The notes: generated from the sequence alone by a model not told the origin. Counted from the stretch's first letter, positions 9,847 to 20,044 are shown. The stretch: 64,000 nt of DNA from Oscillospiraceae bacterium (GCA_018385135.1 JAHAWY010000011.1:1-64000), one strand, 5' to 3'. Numbers and translations: made by a program.

Positions 9847-11001
9847 ATGGGAAATATAATTTCATACGTTAAAACAAATGGTGCTCAGAGCTTTAAAGAC
9901 ATACCTCTCGGCTGTGTTGACAGTCTTGTTCTCAGCGAGCTTGCCTATAATAAATACGAAGGTCGCGTTTCCGGTGATATGCGCTTTGACGTCACGCTCC
10001 GCGAGCTTAACTCGCACGGCGCGGCGGACTCGCTTTTTTCAACAACGCGCGTGCCGGAGCAAAACCGCGTTCTGTTTGAACTTGCCGCCGAAAGCAGGCG
10101 TTTTTCGGAAATCGCTCTCGGCGCATACCGGGCGCATTCTGACGAGGAGCTTGAAAAGCAATTTGCCGCAATTACATATCGTTTGGACGAAAACCTGTTT
10201 TACATAGCCTTTCGCGGAACGGACGGCAGCTTTGTCGGCTGGAAGGAGGATTTGAACATGGCTTATCAAAGCCCTGTTCCCTCGCAGACGGCGGCGCTTT
10301 CATATTTTGAGGAGCTGGCGGCGGCTTATCCTGAGGCAATGTTTATCCTCGGCGGTCACTCCAAGGGCGGCAACATCGCCGAATATGCCGCAGCCTGCGC
10401 GTCCGACGCGGCGCAAAGCCGCGTCATCGCCGTTTACAACCACGACGGTCCCGGCTTTCGTGAGGATGCTCTGAATATGGAGCGCTTTAACAAGATTCGC
10501 GGGCTTATACATAAAACCATACCCGAATCGTCGATCATAGGACCTTTGCTCGAGCAGTACGAGCAGGGGCATATTATCCGCAGCAGCGCCTTTATATATC
10601 TTCAGCACGACCCCTTTTCATGGCTTGTTGAAAACGGCGACTTTGTTTATTCCGAGCAGGTGAGCGGCTTTTCCTTGCGCGCAGGCAAGGCGATCCGCAT
10701 ATGGCTTGACGAAACCGACGAGAAAACGCGGCAGGTTTTCATCGGCGCGCTTTACTCCGCCGTTTCCTCCTCACGCGCAGACTGCTACGATGAGTTTTGC
10801 GCCGATTTTTTCGGCAACACGCAGCTTGTAATCGACGCTATCAAAACCGAGGACCCGGAAATTCGCCAAAAGGTGGACGAAACCCTGCAAAGACTGATGC
10901 TCACACTGGCGCGCGAGCTGCGCCGTGAAATAGCAAGTAAGACGGCGCGCCTGCTCTCAAAGCCGGGGCTGCCGCAGATTCCGTGGGGACTGCCGCGGTA
11001 A
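9847..11001 (+). CDS. DUF2974 (Mbeg1-like) alpha/beta-hydrolase-fold protein
   Basis: A 384-residue protein of the lipase-like DUF2974 family. It has the class-3-lipase-like segment IAFRGTDGSF and a nucleophile elbow GHSKG at about residues 170-174 (Ser172), followed by NHDGPGF. No signal peptide is visible, so it probably acts inside the cell on an unknown ester. In-frame alternatives are a TTG at 9826 and an ATG at 9838. I prefer 9847 because MGNIISYVK resembles the family's usual start and an AAGGCG site lies at good spacing. It stands alone, followed by a strong terminator. Confidence 0.82.
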   Translation: MGNIISYVKTNGAQSFKDIPLGCVDSLVLSELAYNKYEGRVSGDMRFDVTLRELNSHGAADSLFSTTRVPEQNRVLFELAAESRRFSEIALGAYRAHSDEELEKQFAAITYRLDENLFYIAFRGTDGSFVGWKEDLNMAYQSPVPSQTAALSYFEELAAAYPEAMFILGGHSKGGNIAEYAAACASDAAQSRVIAVYNHDGPGFREDALNMERFNKIRGLIHKTIPESSIIGPLLEQYEQGHIIRSSAFIYLQHDPFSWLVENGDFVYSEQVSGFSLRAGKAIRIWLDETDEKTRQVFIGALYSAVSSSRADCYDEFCADFFGNTQLVIDAIKTEDPEIRQKVDETLQRLMLTLARELRREIASKTARLLSKPGLPQIPWGLPR

Positions 11002-11098
11002 AACAAAAAAACTATGCGCGAGACGCCGATTCCGCCCTGTAAACACGCGCATAACCACATTCACCACACCGGTAAGCATTAGAATAAAATGGGCTGAT

Positions 11099-11141
11099 AA
11101 AAAAGCAGCTTTGATACAGTGAGTATCAAAGCTGCTTTTTT
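11099..11141. terminator. Bidirectional terminator
   Basis: Perfect stem of about 19 base pairs centred on AGTGA (11118-11122), with A and T tracts on either side. It ends the DUF2974 transcript on the plus strand and the tRNA-Leu transcript on the minus strand. Confidence 0.88.
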
Positions 11142-11145
11142 ATTA

Positions 11146-11234
11146 TGGTGCCGGTGACCGGGATCGAACCGGTACGAGGGTCGCCCCTCACGGGATTTTA
11201 AGTCCCGGGCGTCTGCCAGTTCCGCCACACCGGC
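11146..11234 (-). tRNA. tRNA-Leu (anticodon TAA)
   Basis: An 89-nt class II tRNA with encoded CCA. The acceptor stem pairs GCCGGTG with CACCGGC. The anticodon stem-loop CGGGA-CTTAAAA-TCCCG gives anticodon TAA. A variable arm (GTGAGGGGCGACCCTCGT) and a T arm with GGTTCGATCCC are present. The following terminator lies just downstream on the minus strand. Confidence 0.96.
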
Positions 11235-11346
11235 GTTTGTGCAACAACTGATATGTTAGCACGCGCGCCGCCGCCTGTCAAGCAAAGAGCGCAACACCTT
11301 TGACTATAAACGCAGCAAAAATCCCGCCGCGCCATGCTCAGGAATT

Positions 11347-12723
11347 TTAATGGTGATTGTAGTCGGCAGTACTTTTCTCACCGCGCTCAAGCCCATGGAC
11401 CCAGTCGCTTTTGAGAAGGTAGACAAGCAGGATTATACTGCTTAGCGTCCATGTGATGGGGTATGCCCAAAACACCACGCGGATATCTGAAATATAATGG
11501 GTTGCAATGCTGATGTAGCTGACCCGGAAAACGCACCAGCAGCCCAGCATCGTCAGCATAGGCACAATCGCCCGCCCCGCTCCGCGCATAACGCCCGCGA
11601 CACAGTGGGAAAAGGCAAGCAAAAAGAAAAACAGTGTGCGGATATGCGCGACGGTAGTACCGATCTCAATGACCTCCGGCTCGTTATTGAAAAGGGCTAT
11701 AAGATAGGGTGCGATAAAGTAGAAAATAACGCCGACAGTCTCGGCTATCAGGCAGCCCGCGCAAATCGAAAACCACGCTCCGCGCTTGGCGCGCTCATAT
11801 TCGTGCGCTCCGAGATTTTGCCCGATAAAGGTGGTTGATGCCATAGCAAAGCTGGTTATGGGAATGAAAGCAATACCCTCGCTCTTATTAAACGCCCCCG
11901 CACCCGCCATTGCTACATCGCCGAAGGCGTTGATGTTCGACTGCACGATAACATTCGCAAAGGAGATAACGCAGTTTTGAACGCCGGAGGGCAGACCTGT
12001 GCGGAGAATTTCCCTGAGCATCGGCGGATCAAAGCGAAGCTTCCTTGGCTCAACCCTGTAAATCTCGCGTGAGGTGCAAAGGCGGCGAAAAGCCAGAAAC
12101 GCGCCCGCCGCCTGCGAGATAACCGTGGCTATGCCCGCGCCCTTAACACCCATTTCAAACACCGCCACGAACAGCAGGTCGAGAGCCACATTGAGAACGG
12201 AGGAAAAAATGAGGTAATAAAGCGGATGACGGCTGTCGCCCACCGCCTGAAAAATACCGCTAGAGCAGTTAAAAAGCGCAACGAACAGCGCGCCGGAAAA
12301 ATATATCCTCATGTACGCAACGGCGTCCGGCAAGACTCCCTCCGGCGTATCCATCAAAACCAGCACCTTTGGGGCAAGGACATTAGCAATAACCGCAAGG
12401 AAAAGCCCCGCCGCGACAGCAACGGCAACGTCGGTGTGGACGGCGCGATGAACGCAGTCCTCCCGTCCCGCACCCAGGTATTTTGAGATTACGACGCTCG
12501 CGCCTATAAAGATACCCACAAAAAGACCGACAAAAAGCTGCGTTAGGGAGTTTGTGGAGGAAACCGCGGCAAGCGCCTTAAGTCCCACAAAATTTCCGAC
12601 AACGGCAGCGTCAACAATATTATAAAGCTGCTGAAAAAGCTGCCCCCAAAAGACGGGCAGAGCAAACCTTACTATTTTCGGATAAATCGAGCCGCTCGTC
12701 ATGAGCGTTACGTCAGACTTCAT
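11347..12723 (-). CDS. MATE-family efflux transporter
   Basis: A 458-residue multidrug-and-toxin-extrusion family membrane protein with about twelve hydrophobic segments in two homologous halves. The opening PVFWGQLFQQLYNIVDAAVVG is typical of clostridial MATE/DinF-type proteins. The substrate cannot be predicted. The gene is monocistronic, with a GGAGGGAGCAGGAG region before the ATG and a near-consensus promoter upstream. It is the first of three MATE genes in this window; the others are at 27.5 and 44 kb. Confidence 0.93.
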   Translation of the reverse strand: MKSDVTLMTSGSIYPKIVRFALPVFWGQLFQQLYNIVDAAVVGNFVGLKALAAVSSTNSLTQLFVGLFVGIFIGASVVISKYLGAGREDCVHRAVHTDVAVAVAAGLFLAVIANVLAPKVLVLMDTPEGVLPDAVAYMRIYFSGALFVALFNCSSGIFQAVGDSRHPLYYLIFSSVLNVALDLLFVAVFEMGVKGAGIATVISQAAGAFLAFRRLCTSREIYRVEPRKLRFDPPMLREILRTGLPSGVQNCVISFANVIVQSNINAFGDVAMAGAGAFNKSEGIAFIPITSFAMASTTFIGQNLGAHEYERAKRGAWFSICAGCLIAETVGVIFYFIAPYLIALFNNEPEVIEIGTTVAHIRTLFFFLLAFSHCVAGVMRGAGRAIVPMLTMLGCWCVFRVSYISIATHYISDIRVVFWAYPITWTLSSIILLVYLLKSDWVHGLERGEKSTADYNHH

Positions 12724-12851
12724 CTTTCTCCTGCTCCCTCCGTCTGTTAAGGGCGAAGCCTCGGCTTCAAGTCAAAGGACAGTCGTGTTTTTTCCTGCCG
12801 TCTCCGCTCACGGGCGCATCGCGGAGGCATCGGGCATCACACAGCTAAATA

Positions 12852-12880
12852 CTTATACCACCGCAAGCCCGCCTTGTCAA
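12852..12880 (-). promoter_or_regulatory. Near-consensus promoter of the MATE gene
   Basis: Read on the minus strand: TTGACA (12875-12880), a 17-nt spacer, TATAAG (12852-12857). It gives a leader of roughly 120 nt before the ATG at 12723; nothing else is recognised in that leader. Confidence 0.72.
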
Positions 12881-13023
12881 ATGAGGGGGCTTATTCGCCG
12901 CGCTTATGCAGGAGCTTTCAAATCGCGCAGATGGGAGTCACGCTCTTAACCGGCGGGCGTGAAAACACTCTCAAGGCTTTTGCACGCGGCATTTTTAGGT
13001 AGGGTGACTTTTTTCTTACGCTA

Positions 13024-13052
13024 TTGCTCAGAAAACAAAATTCTGATATAAT
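13024..13052 (+). promoter_or_regulatory. Promoter of the recJ-rel operon
   Basis: TTGCTC at 13024-13029, a 17-nt spacer and a perfect TATAAT at 13047-13052, about 70 nt upstream of recJ. The stretch 12881-13020 shows no gene or structure that I recognise. Confidence 0.75.
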
Positions 13053-13124
13053 ATATGAGTTTAGAATTAAGACAGACTAATTGCGCGCACAGCAACGCTT
13101 CGGCTCGCGCGCACGGAGGATATA

Positions 13125-15131
13125 ATGAGCCACAAGGAATGGAAGCTGCCGCCGCTGCCCTCAGCGGACACAGCCTTGCTTCAAAACGCGGGCTACACCG
13201 CACTTTTGAGCGCCATACTCAGCGCTCGGGGCATCAAAACGCCCGAAGCCGCGCGGCTTTATCTGGAGCGGGACGACGGGCTTTTGAACGATCCGCTTCT
13301 GCTGAACGATATGGACAAAGCGGTGCGGCGCATCAGGCAGGCGCGCCTTAGCGGCGAGAAAATAGCCATATACGGCGACTACGACGTTGACGGCATCACC
13401 TCCTCGTGTATGCTATGCGACTATTTCCGCAGTTGCGGCTGCGACTGTGAGATTTACATACCCGACCGTTTGGACGAGGGCTACGGTCTTAACTGCGAGG
13501 CGGTCAAAGCCCTTTCAGACTCCGGCGTGGGGCTTCTCATAACAGTTGACTGCGGCATAACCGCCGTTGAGGAGACGGCGCTTGCCCTCTCGCTCGGTAT
13601 GGACATAATTATTACCGACCACCACGAATGCCCGGAAAAGCTTCCCGAAGCCGCCGCGGTTATTGACCCGAAGCGTCAGGACTCGACCTACCCCTTTGAC
13701 GCGCTTGCGGGAGTCGGCGTTGCCTTCAAGCTGATTTGTGCGCTTGAGGGAGAAAGCAAAGCTCCGCTCTCTAGATATTCAGACCTTGTTGCTGTTGGCA
13801 CGGTGGCGGACGTGATGCCGCTTATGGGCGAAAACCGTGCGCTGGTATTCTCAGGGCTTGAAAAGCTCAAACACGCTCCGCGTCCCGGTTTCGCGGCTCT
13901 TTTGGAGCAGGCGGGCGCGCTGCAAAAGCCGATAAACGCATCGACCGTCAGCTTTATTTTGGCTCCGCGCATAAATGCGGCGGGAAGGCTTTGCAAAACC
14001 GAGGTCGCCGTGGGGCTTATCATGTCCGAGGACGAGCAAGCCGCTCAAGCCCTCGCGGTAGAGCTTTGCGAGCTGAACCACCGCCGTCAGGTACTGGAGA
14101 CAAAGGTTTGGGACGACGCTATGAGCGAGCTTGAGAGCGCACGTCCCGACGCGCCCATCGTTATAAAAAGCAGCGCATGGCATCCCGGCGTTGTCGGCAT
14201 AGCCGCATCACGTCTGGCGGAGGCGTATGGCGTTCCCACCATCGTTATCTGCATGGACGGCGGCATGGGTAAGGGCTCTTGCCGCAGCTACGGAAGCTTT
14301 AATCTTTTTGACGCGCTCTCCGCCTGCTCCGAGCATTTGGAAAGCTTCGGCGGTCACGCCTTCGCGGCGGGGCTGAACATCAGGGAGGAAAACATTGATG
14401 CCTTTCAAAAGGCGCTTGCCGCGTATTACAAAGCCAAGCCCCCATATCAGCCGCCCCTGCTTGAGCCGGAGCTTCTGCTTGACAGCTTTGAAATGCTAAC
14501 CATAGACGGCGTGCTTTCGCTCGATAAGCTTGAGCCGTGCGGCAGCGGCAATCCGCGCCCATTAATGTGCGTTTGCGACGCAAGACTTGAGCAGTTGACA
14601 CCCATAGGCGGCGGCAAGCATCTGCGGCTTCGCATAGGAAAAAGGGGCATCTGCTTAGACTGCGTTTTCTTCGCCCACTCCGCGCAGGAGGTGGACGTAT
14701 CCGAGGGCGAGCTTATCGACCTTTGCTTCGCCCCGCAGATAAACGACTTTCGCTCGCAGCGCAGTGTGCAGCTTCTTGCCGCAGAGCTGCGCCCTTCCCG
14801 GCATCAGGAAAACTGCCGCAGCATTCTATCCGGCGGCGCTACGCTTGAGAGTATGCGCGTCCATCGCCCCAAGCGCGAGCAGCTCGCGCGTACCTGGCAC
14901 ACACTAATGGGCATGGGCGGCAGCTTTGCCTTCAGCCTTGCAGATATTGCCGAGCACAGAGGCGAGCTTTCGCCCGAAACGCTTTGCCTGTGTCTGCGCA
15001 TTTTCGCGGAGCTGGGGCTGGTTTCGCTCAGCTCCGACAAAAACAGAGTTAACGCCACGGTGCGCGCGGATGCGGAAAAAACAGCGCTTGATAATTCACC
15101 GCTGTTTTGCAGCCTGTGGCAAAACCAATAA
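13125..15131 (+). CDS. recJ: Single-stranded-DNA-specific exonuclease RecJ
   Basis: A 5'-3' exonuclease for single-stranded DNA, acting in recombination and mismatch or base-excision repair. The 668-residue protein has the DHH-phosphoesterase motifs YGDYDVDG (residues 83-90) and TDHHE (DHH at 165-167), a DHHA1-type domain with SSAWHPGVVGIAASRL and GGHAFAAG, and an OB-like C-terminal region. It begins an operon with rel, dtd and an MBL hydrolase, a typical clostridial order. The ATG follows a GGAGG site. Confidence 0.96.
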   Translation: MSHKEWKLPPLPSADTALLQNAGYTALLSAILSARGIKTPEAARLYLERDDGLLNDPLLLNDMDKAVRRIRQARLSGEKIAIYGDYDVDGITSSCMLCDYFRSCGCDCEIYIPDRLDEGYGLNCEAVKALSDSGVGLLITVDCGITAVEETALALSLGMDIIITDHHECPEKLPEAAAVIDPKRQDSTYPFDALAGVGVAFKLICALEGESKAPLSRYSDLVAVGTVADVMPLMGENRALVFSGLEKLKHAPRPGFAALLEQAGALQKPINASTVSFILAPRINAAGRLCKTEVAVGLIMSEDEQAAQALAVELCELNHRRQVLETKVWDDAMSELESARPDAPIVIKSSAWHPGVVGIAASRLAEAYGVPTIVICMDGGMGKGSCRSYGSFNLFDALSACSEHLESFGGHAFAAGLNIREENIDAFQKALAAYYKAKPPYQPPLLEPELLLDSFEMLTIDGVLSLDKLEPCGSGNPRPLMCVCDARLEQLTPIGGGKHLRLRIGKRGICLDCVFFAHSAQEVDVSEGELIDLCFAPQINDFRSQRSVQLLAAELRPSRHQENCRSILSGGATLESMRVHRPKREQLARTWHTLMGMGGSFAFSLADIAEHRGELSPETLCLCLRIFAELGLVSLSSDKNRVNATVRADAEKTALDNSPLFCSLWQNQ

Positions 15132-15170
15132 AGCGTTCAGACATAAAGATATTCATCAGAGGGACGAACT

Positions 15171-17399
15171 ATGCAGGAAGCAGATAAAAAAAGGGAGCAT
15201 CTTTCCCCGGAGAAAATGTATGCGGAGCTGGAGGCAAGTGTTCTTGAGCTTAACCCCACCGCGGACATGGGGCGTATCCATGCCGCCTATGAATGCGCAA
15301 AGCTGGCGCACAGCGGGCAAAAGCGCAAGGAAGGCTCAGACTATGTAACCCATACCATAGCGGCCGCGCAAATCTGCGTTGAGCTGGGGCTGGACGAGGA
15401 CTCTATCATCGCCGCGCTGCTGCACGACTGCATAGAGGACACCCCGCTGACTCACGACGACATTGCAAAGCAGTTCGGCACGACCGTGGCGGATATAGTT
15501 GAGGGCGTTACAAAGCTGACTCGTGTTCAATATACCAGCAAAGAGGACGAGCAGATGGAGAATATGCGCAAGATGCTCATGGCAATGAGCCGTGACATCC
15601 GCGTTATTCTCATCAAAATCGCCGACCGTCTGCACAATATGCGCACGATGGACTACCAAACTCCCGAAAAGCAGCGCTCAAAGTCTCTTGAGACTATGGA
15701 GATTTACGCACCCATCGCCCACCGTCTCGGTATGCAGCGCGTTAAATGGGAGCTGGAGGATCTATCCTTGCTCTATCTCGACCCCATCGGCTACAAGGAG
15801 ATCACCGACGCTCTGGCAGAACGTATGGACAGCTTGAAGGAGTTTATGGCAAATGTTGAAGCCTCCATCAAGGCGCGTATGGATGATTGGGGCATAAACT
15901 GCACCATCGCAAGCCGCATCAAGCATATTTACAGCATTTATCGCAAGATGTACTCGCAAAAGAAGGAGCTTTACGAGATCTTTGACCTTTGCGCCTTCCG
16001 CGTTGTGGTGGATAATATAGCCGACTGCTATAATGTTTTAGGTCACATCCACGATATGTTCAAGCCTCTGCCCGGACGCTTCAAGGACTATATATCAACG
16101 CCCAAGCCAAATATGTATCAGAGCATACACACCACCGTTATCGGCTCTGAGGGCATACCCTTTGAGGTACAGATACGCACATGGGAAATGCACCTGACCG
16201 CGGAATACGGCGTTGCCGCGCACTGGAAATACAAATCCGGCGAGCAGGGCGTCAAAAGCGGCGACGAGGAGAAGTTCGCGTGGGTGCGCCGCCTTTTGGA
16301 GGCACAGCAGGACTCCGACGCGCAGGATTTCTTCCACGACCTTAAAATAGATATGTTCTCCGACGAGGTTTTTGTTTTCACGCCGCAGGGCGATGTTATA
16401 AACCTCCCCGCGGGTGCAACCCCCATAGACTTTGCCTATGGCATCCACTCCGCCGTCGGCAACCGCATGATAGGCGCGAAGGTCAACGGGCGCATAGTGC
16501 AGTTTTCAACGGTTCTGCAAAACGGCGATATTGTTGAGGTTCTGACCTCCAAGTCCGCTCCGGGTCCCAGCCGCGACTGGATGAAGCTTGCCAAAAGCGG
16601 CGCTGCGCGCAACAAGATCAAGCAGTGGTTCAAAAAGGAAAAGCGCGAGGAAAACATTATCCACGGCAGGGCAGCCTTTGAGTCCGAGCTTAAGCAGGTG
16701 GGCATTCCCATGTCAGCGGTCACTGATGAGGAGATGCTGCCGATAATCCTCAAAAAGCTTGCGGTTGCAAGCCTTGACGACGCTTTCGCCTCGATCGGCT
16801 ACGGCGGCATGACCGCCACGCGCGCCGTTAACAAGGTCAGAGACGAAATTCAGAAAAGTCAAAAGCCGAACCAAAAAACAACGGTTGATAAAATAACCGA
16901 AAAGGCGGAGCAGCGCAAGGCACAGCAGGACGAAAAGCGCGCAATTCACGGCGTTTTGGTCGAGGGGCTTGACAACTGTCTTGTCAAATTCTCACGCTGC
17001 TGCACCCCCGTCCCCGGCGACCCTATCGTCGGCTTTATAACACGCGGCTACGGCGTTTCCGTCCACAGGGCGGACTGCAAAAACTATATTTCGGGACGTG
17101 AGGATCCCGTTGACGGCGGACGCTGGATAGGCGTTAGCTGGACGGACACTCCGAACGAAAGCTATGTTACAACCATTAAGATTCTCGCCCGTGAACGCAG
17201 CGGCTTCCTTATGGACATCGCAACCGTTTTAAACTCGCTCAGCGCCAAAGTTTTGAGCCTGAACGCCCGCGATATCGGCGGTGAGCGCTCCACGGCAACG
17301 GTAACGGTCGAGGTTAAAAACATTGAGGACCTTGAAGCAATAATGGCGAGACTGAACACCATTTCCGGCGTTACGGAGATTAGCCGTGCCGGAGACTAG
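15171..17399 (+). CDS. rel: Bifunctional (p)ppGpp synthetase/hydrolase Rel
   Basis: Makes and degrades the stringent-response alarmone (p)ppGpp. The 742-residue protein has the full Rel layout. An N-terminal HD hydrolase domain (LLHDCIEDT, H85/D86) is followed by the synthetase domain, a TGS domain beginning at VFTPQGDVINLP, a conserved-cysteine region (SRCCTPVPGDPI) and a C-terminal ACT domain. Both catalytic halves look intact, as expected for the single long Rel of Gram-positive bacteria. It lies 39 nt after recJ and 15 nt before dtd. Confidence 0.96.
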   Translation: MQEADKKREHLSPEKMYAELEASVLELNPTADMGRIHAAYECAKLAHSGQKRKEGSDYVTHTIAAAQICVELGLDEDSIIAALLHDCIEDTPLTHDDIAKQFGTTVADIVEGVTKLTRVQYTSKEDEQMENMRKMLMAMSRDIRVILIKIADRLHNMRTMDYQTPEKQRSKSLETMEIYAPIAHRLGMQRVKWELEDLSLLYLDPIGYKEITDALAERMDSLKEFMANVEASIKARMDDWGINCTIASRIKHIYSIYRKMYSQKKELYEIFDLCAFRVVVDNIADCYNVLGHIHDMFKPLPGRFKDYISTPKPNMYQSIHTTVIGSEGIPFEVQIRTWEMHLTAEYGVAAHWKYKSGEQGVKSGDEEKFAWVRRLLEAQQDSDAQDFFHDLKIDMFSDEVFVFTPQGDVINLPAGATPIDFAYGIHSAVGNRMIGAKVNGRIVQFSTVLQNGDIVEVLTSKSAPGPSRDWMKLAKSGAARNKIKQWFKKEKREENIIHGRAAFESELKQVGIPMSAVTDEEMLPIILKKLAVASLDDAFASIGYGGMTATRAVNKVRDEIQKSQKPNQKTTVDKITEKAEQRKAQQDEKRAIHGVLVEGLDNCLVKFSRCCTPVPGDPIVGFITRGYGVSVHRADCKNYISGREDPVDGGRWIGVSWTDTPNESYVTTIKILARERSGFLMDIATVLNSLSAKVLSLNARDIGGERSTATVTVEVKNIEDLEAIMARLNTISGVTEISRAGD

Positions 17400-17414
17400 G
17401 AAAGGAGAGAGCAT

Positions 17415-17858
17415 ATGAGAGCTGTTCTCACAAGAGTTGACAGCGCCTGTGTTTCCATTGCCGGCGAAGTCGTAGGAAAAATCGGCAAAGGCTTCCTCGT
17501 TCTTCTCGGCGTCCATGTTGACGACGGCGAGGCGCAGGCGGAGAAGATTGCCGATAAGCTCTGCGGTCTGCGCGTTTTTGAGGACGAAAACGGCAAAATG
17601 AACCTCGCGCCCGACAAGGCGGGCGCGGAGCTTCTCATCGTTTCGCAGTTTACGCTATACGGCGACTGCTCCTCCCGCCGCCCCGGCTTTACAAAGGCGG
17701 CAAGACCGGAAACGGCTATCCCGCTTTATGAAAAAGTCATCGCTCTTTGCCGCGAGCGCGGCTTCAAGGTGGAAACGGGACGATTTGGCGCGGAGATGAA
17801 AGTTGAGTCGGTCAACGACGGACCGGTTACTCTTATTCTTGACACGGCGGAGCTTTAA
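17415..17858 (+). CDS. dtd: D-aminoacyl-tRNA deacylase
   Basis: Removes D-amino acids (and misplaced glycine) from tRNA, a proofreading role. The 147-residue length and the two active-site motifs, SQFTLYGD starting near residue 77 and NDGPVT near the C-terminus, are diagnostic. An AAAGGAGAG site lies just upstream of the ATG. Its position directly behind rel is common in Bacillota. Confidence 0.96.
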   Translation: MRAVLTRVDSACVSIAGEVVGKIGKGFLVLLGVHVDDGEAQAEKIADKLCGLRVFEDENGKMNLAPDKAGAELLIVSQFTLYGDCSSRRPGFTKAARPETAIPLYEKVIALCRERGFKVETGRFGAEMKVESVNDGPVTLILDTAEL

Positions 17859-17893
17859 AAAATATTCTCACATTACCGAAAGGATGTCTCCCT

Positions 17894-18520
17894 ATGAATA
17901 TAAAATGTATGGCGCTCGGTCATATTCAGACCAACTGCTACATTGTAACTGACGAGCAAAGCCTCAATTGCGCGGTCATCGACCCCGGCGGTGAGTCGAA
18001 TACCATTATGCACTATCTTGAGCTGAACAAGCTGAAATGCACCGCAATTATGCTCACGCACGGTCACTTTGACCATACCGGCGCGGTGGAGGAGCTTAAA
18101 AAGCAGACCGGAGCCGCGGTTTATATGCACAAGCTCGATGTTCGCCGCAATCTCGCCGAGCTTGGCTTTCGCTACAACCCGCCGAAGGGCACTCAATATT
18201 ACAAAGAGGGCGACACGGTAAAGGTGGGCGCTTTGGAATTTAAGGTTATCGAAACCCCCGGTCACTCCGAGGGCGGCGTTTGCCTTATCTGCGGCGACGC
18301 ACTCTTTGTAGGCGACACGCTTTTCCGCGATTCCTGCGGACGCACCGACCTTCCCGGATGCAGCGCAGCCGCACTGATGCGCTCGCTGAAAAAGCTTTAT
18401 GACCTGCCGGGCGATTACGATGTTTACCCCGGTCATATGGAGCAAACCACGCTTGAGCGCGAGCGCCGCTTCAACTATTTCATGCAGAGCGCCGCAAGCG
18501 GAGAGCTTCCGCAGATGTAG
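17894..18520 (+). CDS. MBL-fold metallohydrolase (GloB-like)
   Basis: A 208-residue metallo-beta-lactamase-fold hydrolase with the zinc motif THGHFDH at residues 55-61 and later ligands in TPGHSEG and GDTLF. It resembles glyoxalase II-type hydrolases that follow dtd in many Bacillota, but the substrate is not known; a thioester is a reasonable guess. No signal peptide, so cytoplasmic. Probably in the recJ-rel-dtd operon (36-nt gap, AAAGGATG site). Confidence 0.9.
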   Translation: MNIKCMALGHIQTNCYIVTDEQSLNCAVIDPGGESNTIMHYLELNKLKCTAIMLTHGHFDHTGAVEELKKQTGAAVYMHKLDVRRNLAELGFRYNPPKGTQYYKEGDTVKVGALEFKVIETPGHSEGGVCLICGDALFVGDTLFRDSCGRTDLPGCSAAALMRSLKKLYDLPGDYDVYPGHMEQTTLERERRFNYFMQSAASGELPQM

Positions 18521-18575
18521 CATAAAGCACGCAGGCAAGGGCGCAATGCGTCCCCGCTTTTAGAGGATACGAATA

Positions 18576-20027
18576 GTGAGCTTTAATTCTATCGGCTTTT
18601 TGCCCTTTATTACTGCCGCCGCGGCAGTAAGCTATTGCTTCAGACCAAAGCTGCGAAATCCCCTGCTGCTTTTGTTCAGCCTTGCCTTCTACGGGCTTTA
18701 CGGCGTGGAGCATCTGCCATTTCTGATTTTTTCCATAAGCCTTACCTACCTTGCCGCTCGGCTCATTGAAGCCGCGCAGGGGAATGCGCGCAGGGCATAT
18801 CTTTGCGCAGCGCTGTGCCTTAACATAGGTATGCTGTTCGCGTTTAAATATCTGGGCTTTTTCGCCTCGCTGGCTAATCGTCTGGCGGGGCTTTTCGGCG
18901 TGGGGGCGCAGCTTTCCCAGCCCGACTGGATATTGCCCGTGGGCATATCGTTTTTCGTTTTCCAGACCACGGGCTATCTGATGGATGTTTACCGCGCTAA
19001 GCTCTCGGCGGAACGCAGCTTCATTGACTACGCGCTGTTTGCCTCCTTTTTCCCGGGGCTTGTCTCAGGTCCTATTCAGCGCGCGGATAAAATGCTGCCG
19101 CAGTATAAAAGCGAAAACGCATATAGCTACGACAAGGTAAAGGCAGGCGCGCTGCAATTTACATGGGGCGCATTTAAAAAGATGGTCATTGCCGACCGGC
19201 TGGCGGTGCTCGTGAACACTGTTTACTCCGCCCCCGCCGAGTATTCGGGCTTTCAGCTTCTTGTTGCCGTGCTTTGCTATTCCGTTCAGATCTACTGTGA
19301 TTTTTCCGCATATTCCGATATGGCTGTCGGTGCTGCACGCGTCATGGGCTTTGCCCTGCCGAAAAACTTTGACCGCCCGTATTTTGCCGTTTCCGTTCAG
19401 GATTTTTGGCGGCGCTGGCACATTTCGCTTTCCACATGGTTCAGAGACTATCTCTATTTCCCGCTCGGCGGCAGCCGCAAGGGCAAATGGCGCGGCTACC
19501 TTAACATCATCATCGTCTTTCTTATAAGCGGTCTGTGGCACGGCGCGGCGCTGACCTTTGTTGCGTGGGGACTGCTGCACGGAATTTTGCAGGTGCTGGG
19601 AAAGCAGCTAAAGCCCTCGCGCGACAAGCTTCGCTCGGCGCTGCGTATTTCGGAGGATAGCCGCGGGCTTCACGCTTTTCGCGTGGCGCTTACTTTCGTC
19701 ACCATCACGCTGACGTGGGTGTTTTTCCGGGCAGAGAGCATAAGCGACGCGCTTTTTATCATAGGCAGGCTCTTCACGCAGCCTTTTGACTACGCGCCCA
19801 TTACCGCTCTGGGGCTATCACGACCGGCGCTTTTCGTGCTGGGATCGGCTGTGCTGCTGCTTTATCTCACTGACCTTCTCGGCGGGCGCTGCCATCTGGC
19901 GCAGCGCATCAACGAAAGCTATGCGCCGAGGGCAATCGTGTATGTGCTGATGCTTTTTGCAATTCTTTTATTCGGACATTACGGTGCGGGCTTCGATCCG
20001 ATGGATTTCGTTTATTTCAAGTTTTAA
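18576..20027 (+). CDS. MBOAT-family O-acyltransferase (AlgI/DltB-like)
   Basis: A 483-residue polytopic membrane acyltransferase that probably moves an acyl (often acetyl) group to an extracellular polymer. The family core is clear: QDFWRRWHISLSTWFRDYLY and the catalytic-histidine segment SGLWHGA. The GTG start follows a GAGGAT site. The next gene encodes a membrane-anchored SGNH-like protein only 17 nt away, matching known MBOAT plus partner pairs (AlgI with AlgJ/AlgX, DltB with DltD). The acceptor polymer is unknown. No dltA or dltC lies nearby, which argues against teichoic-acid D-alanylation. Confidence 0.9.
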   Translation: MSFNSIGFLPFITAAAAVSYCFRPKLRNPLLLLFSLAFYGLYGVEHLPFLIFSISLTYLAARLIEAAQGNARRAYLCAALCLNIGMLFAFKYLGFFASLANRLAGLFGVGAQLSQPDWILPVGISFFVFQTTGYLMDVYRAKLSAERSFIDYALFASFFPGLVSGPIQRADKMLPQYKSENAYSYDKVKAGALQFTWGAFKKMVIADRLAVLVNTVYSAPAEYSGFQLLVAVLCYSVQIYCDFSAYSDMAVGAARVMGFALPKNFDRPYFAVSVQDFWRRWHISLSTWFRDYLYFPLGGSRKGKWRGYLNIIIVFLISGLWHGAALTFVAWGLLHGILQVLGKQLKPSRDKLRSALRISEDSRGLHAFRVALTFVTITLTWVFFRAESISDALFIIGRLFTQPFDYAPITALGLSRPALFVLGSAVLLLYLTDLLGGRCHLAQRINESYAPRAIVYVLMLFAILLFGHYGAGFDPMDFVYFKF

Positions 20028-20044
20028 GGACTAAGGGTGCGGAT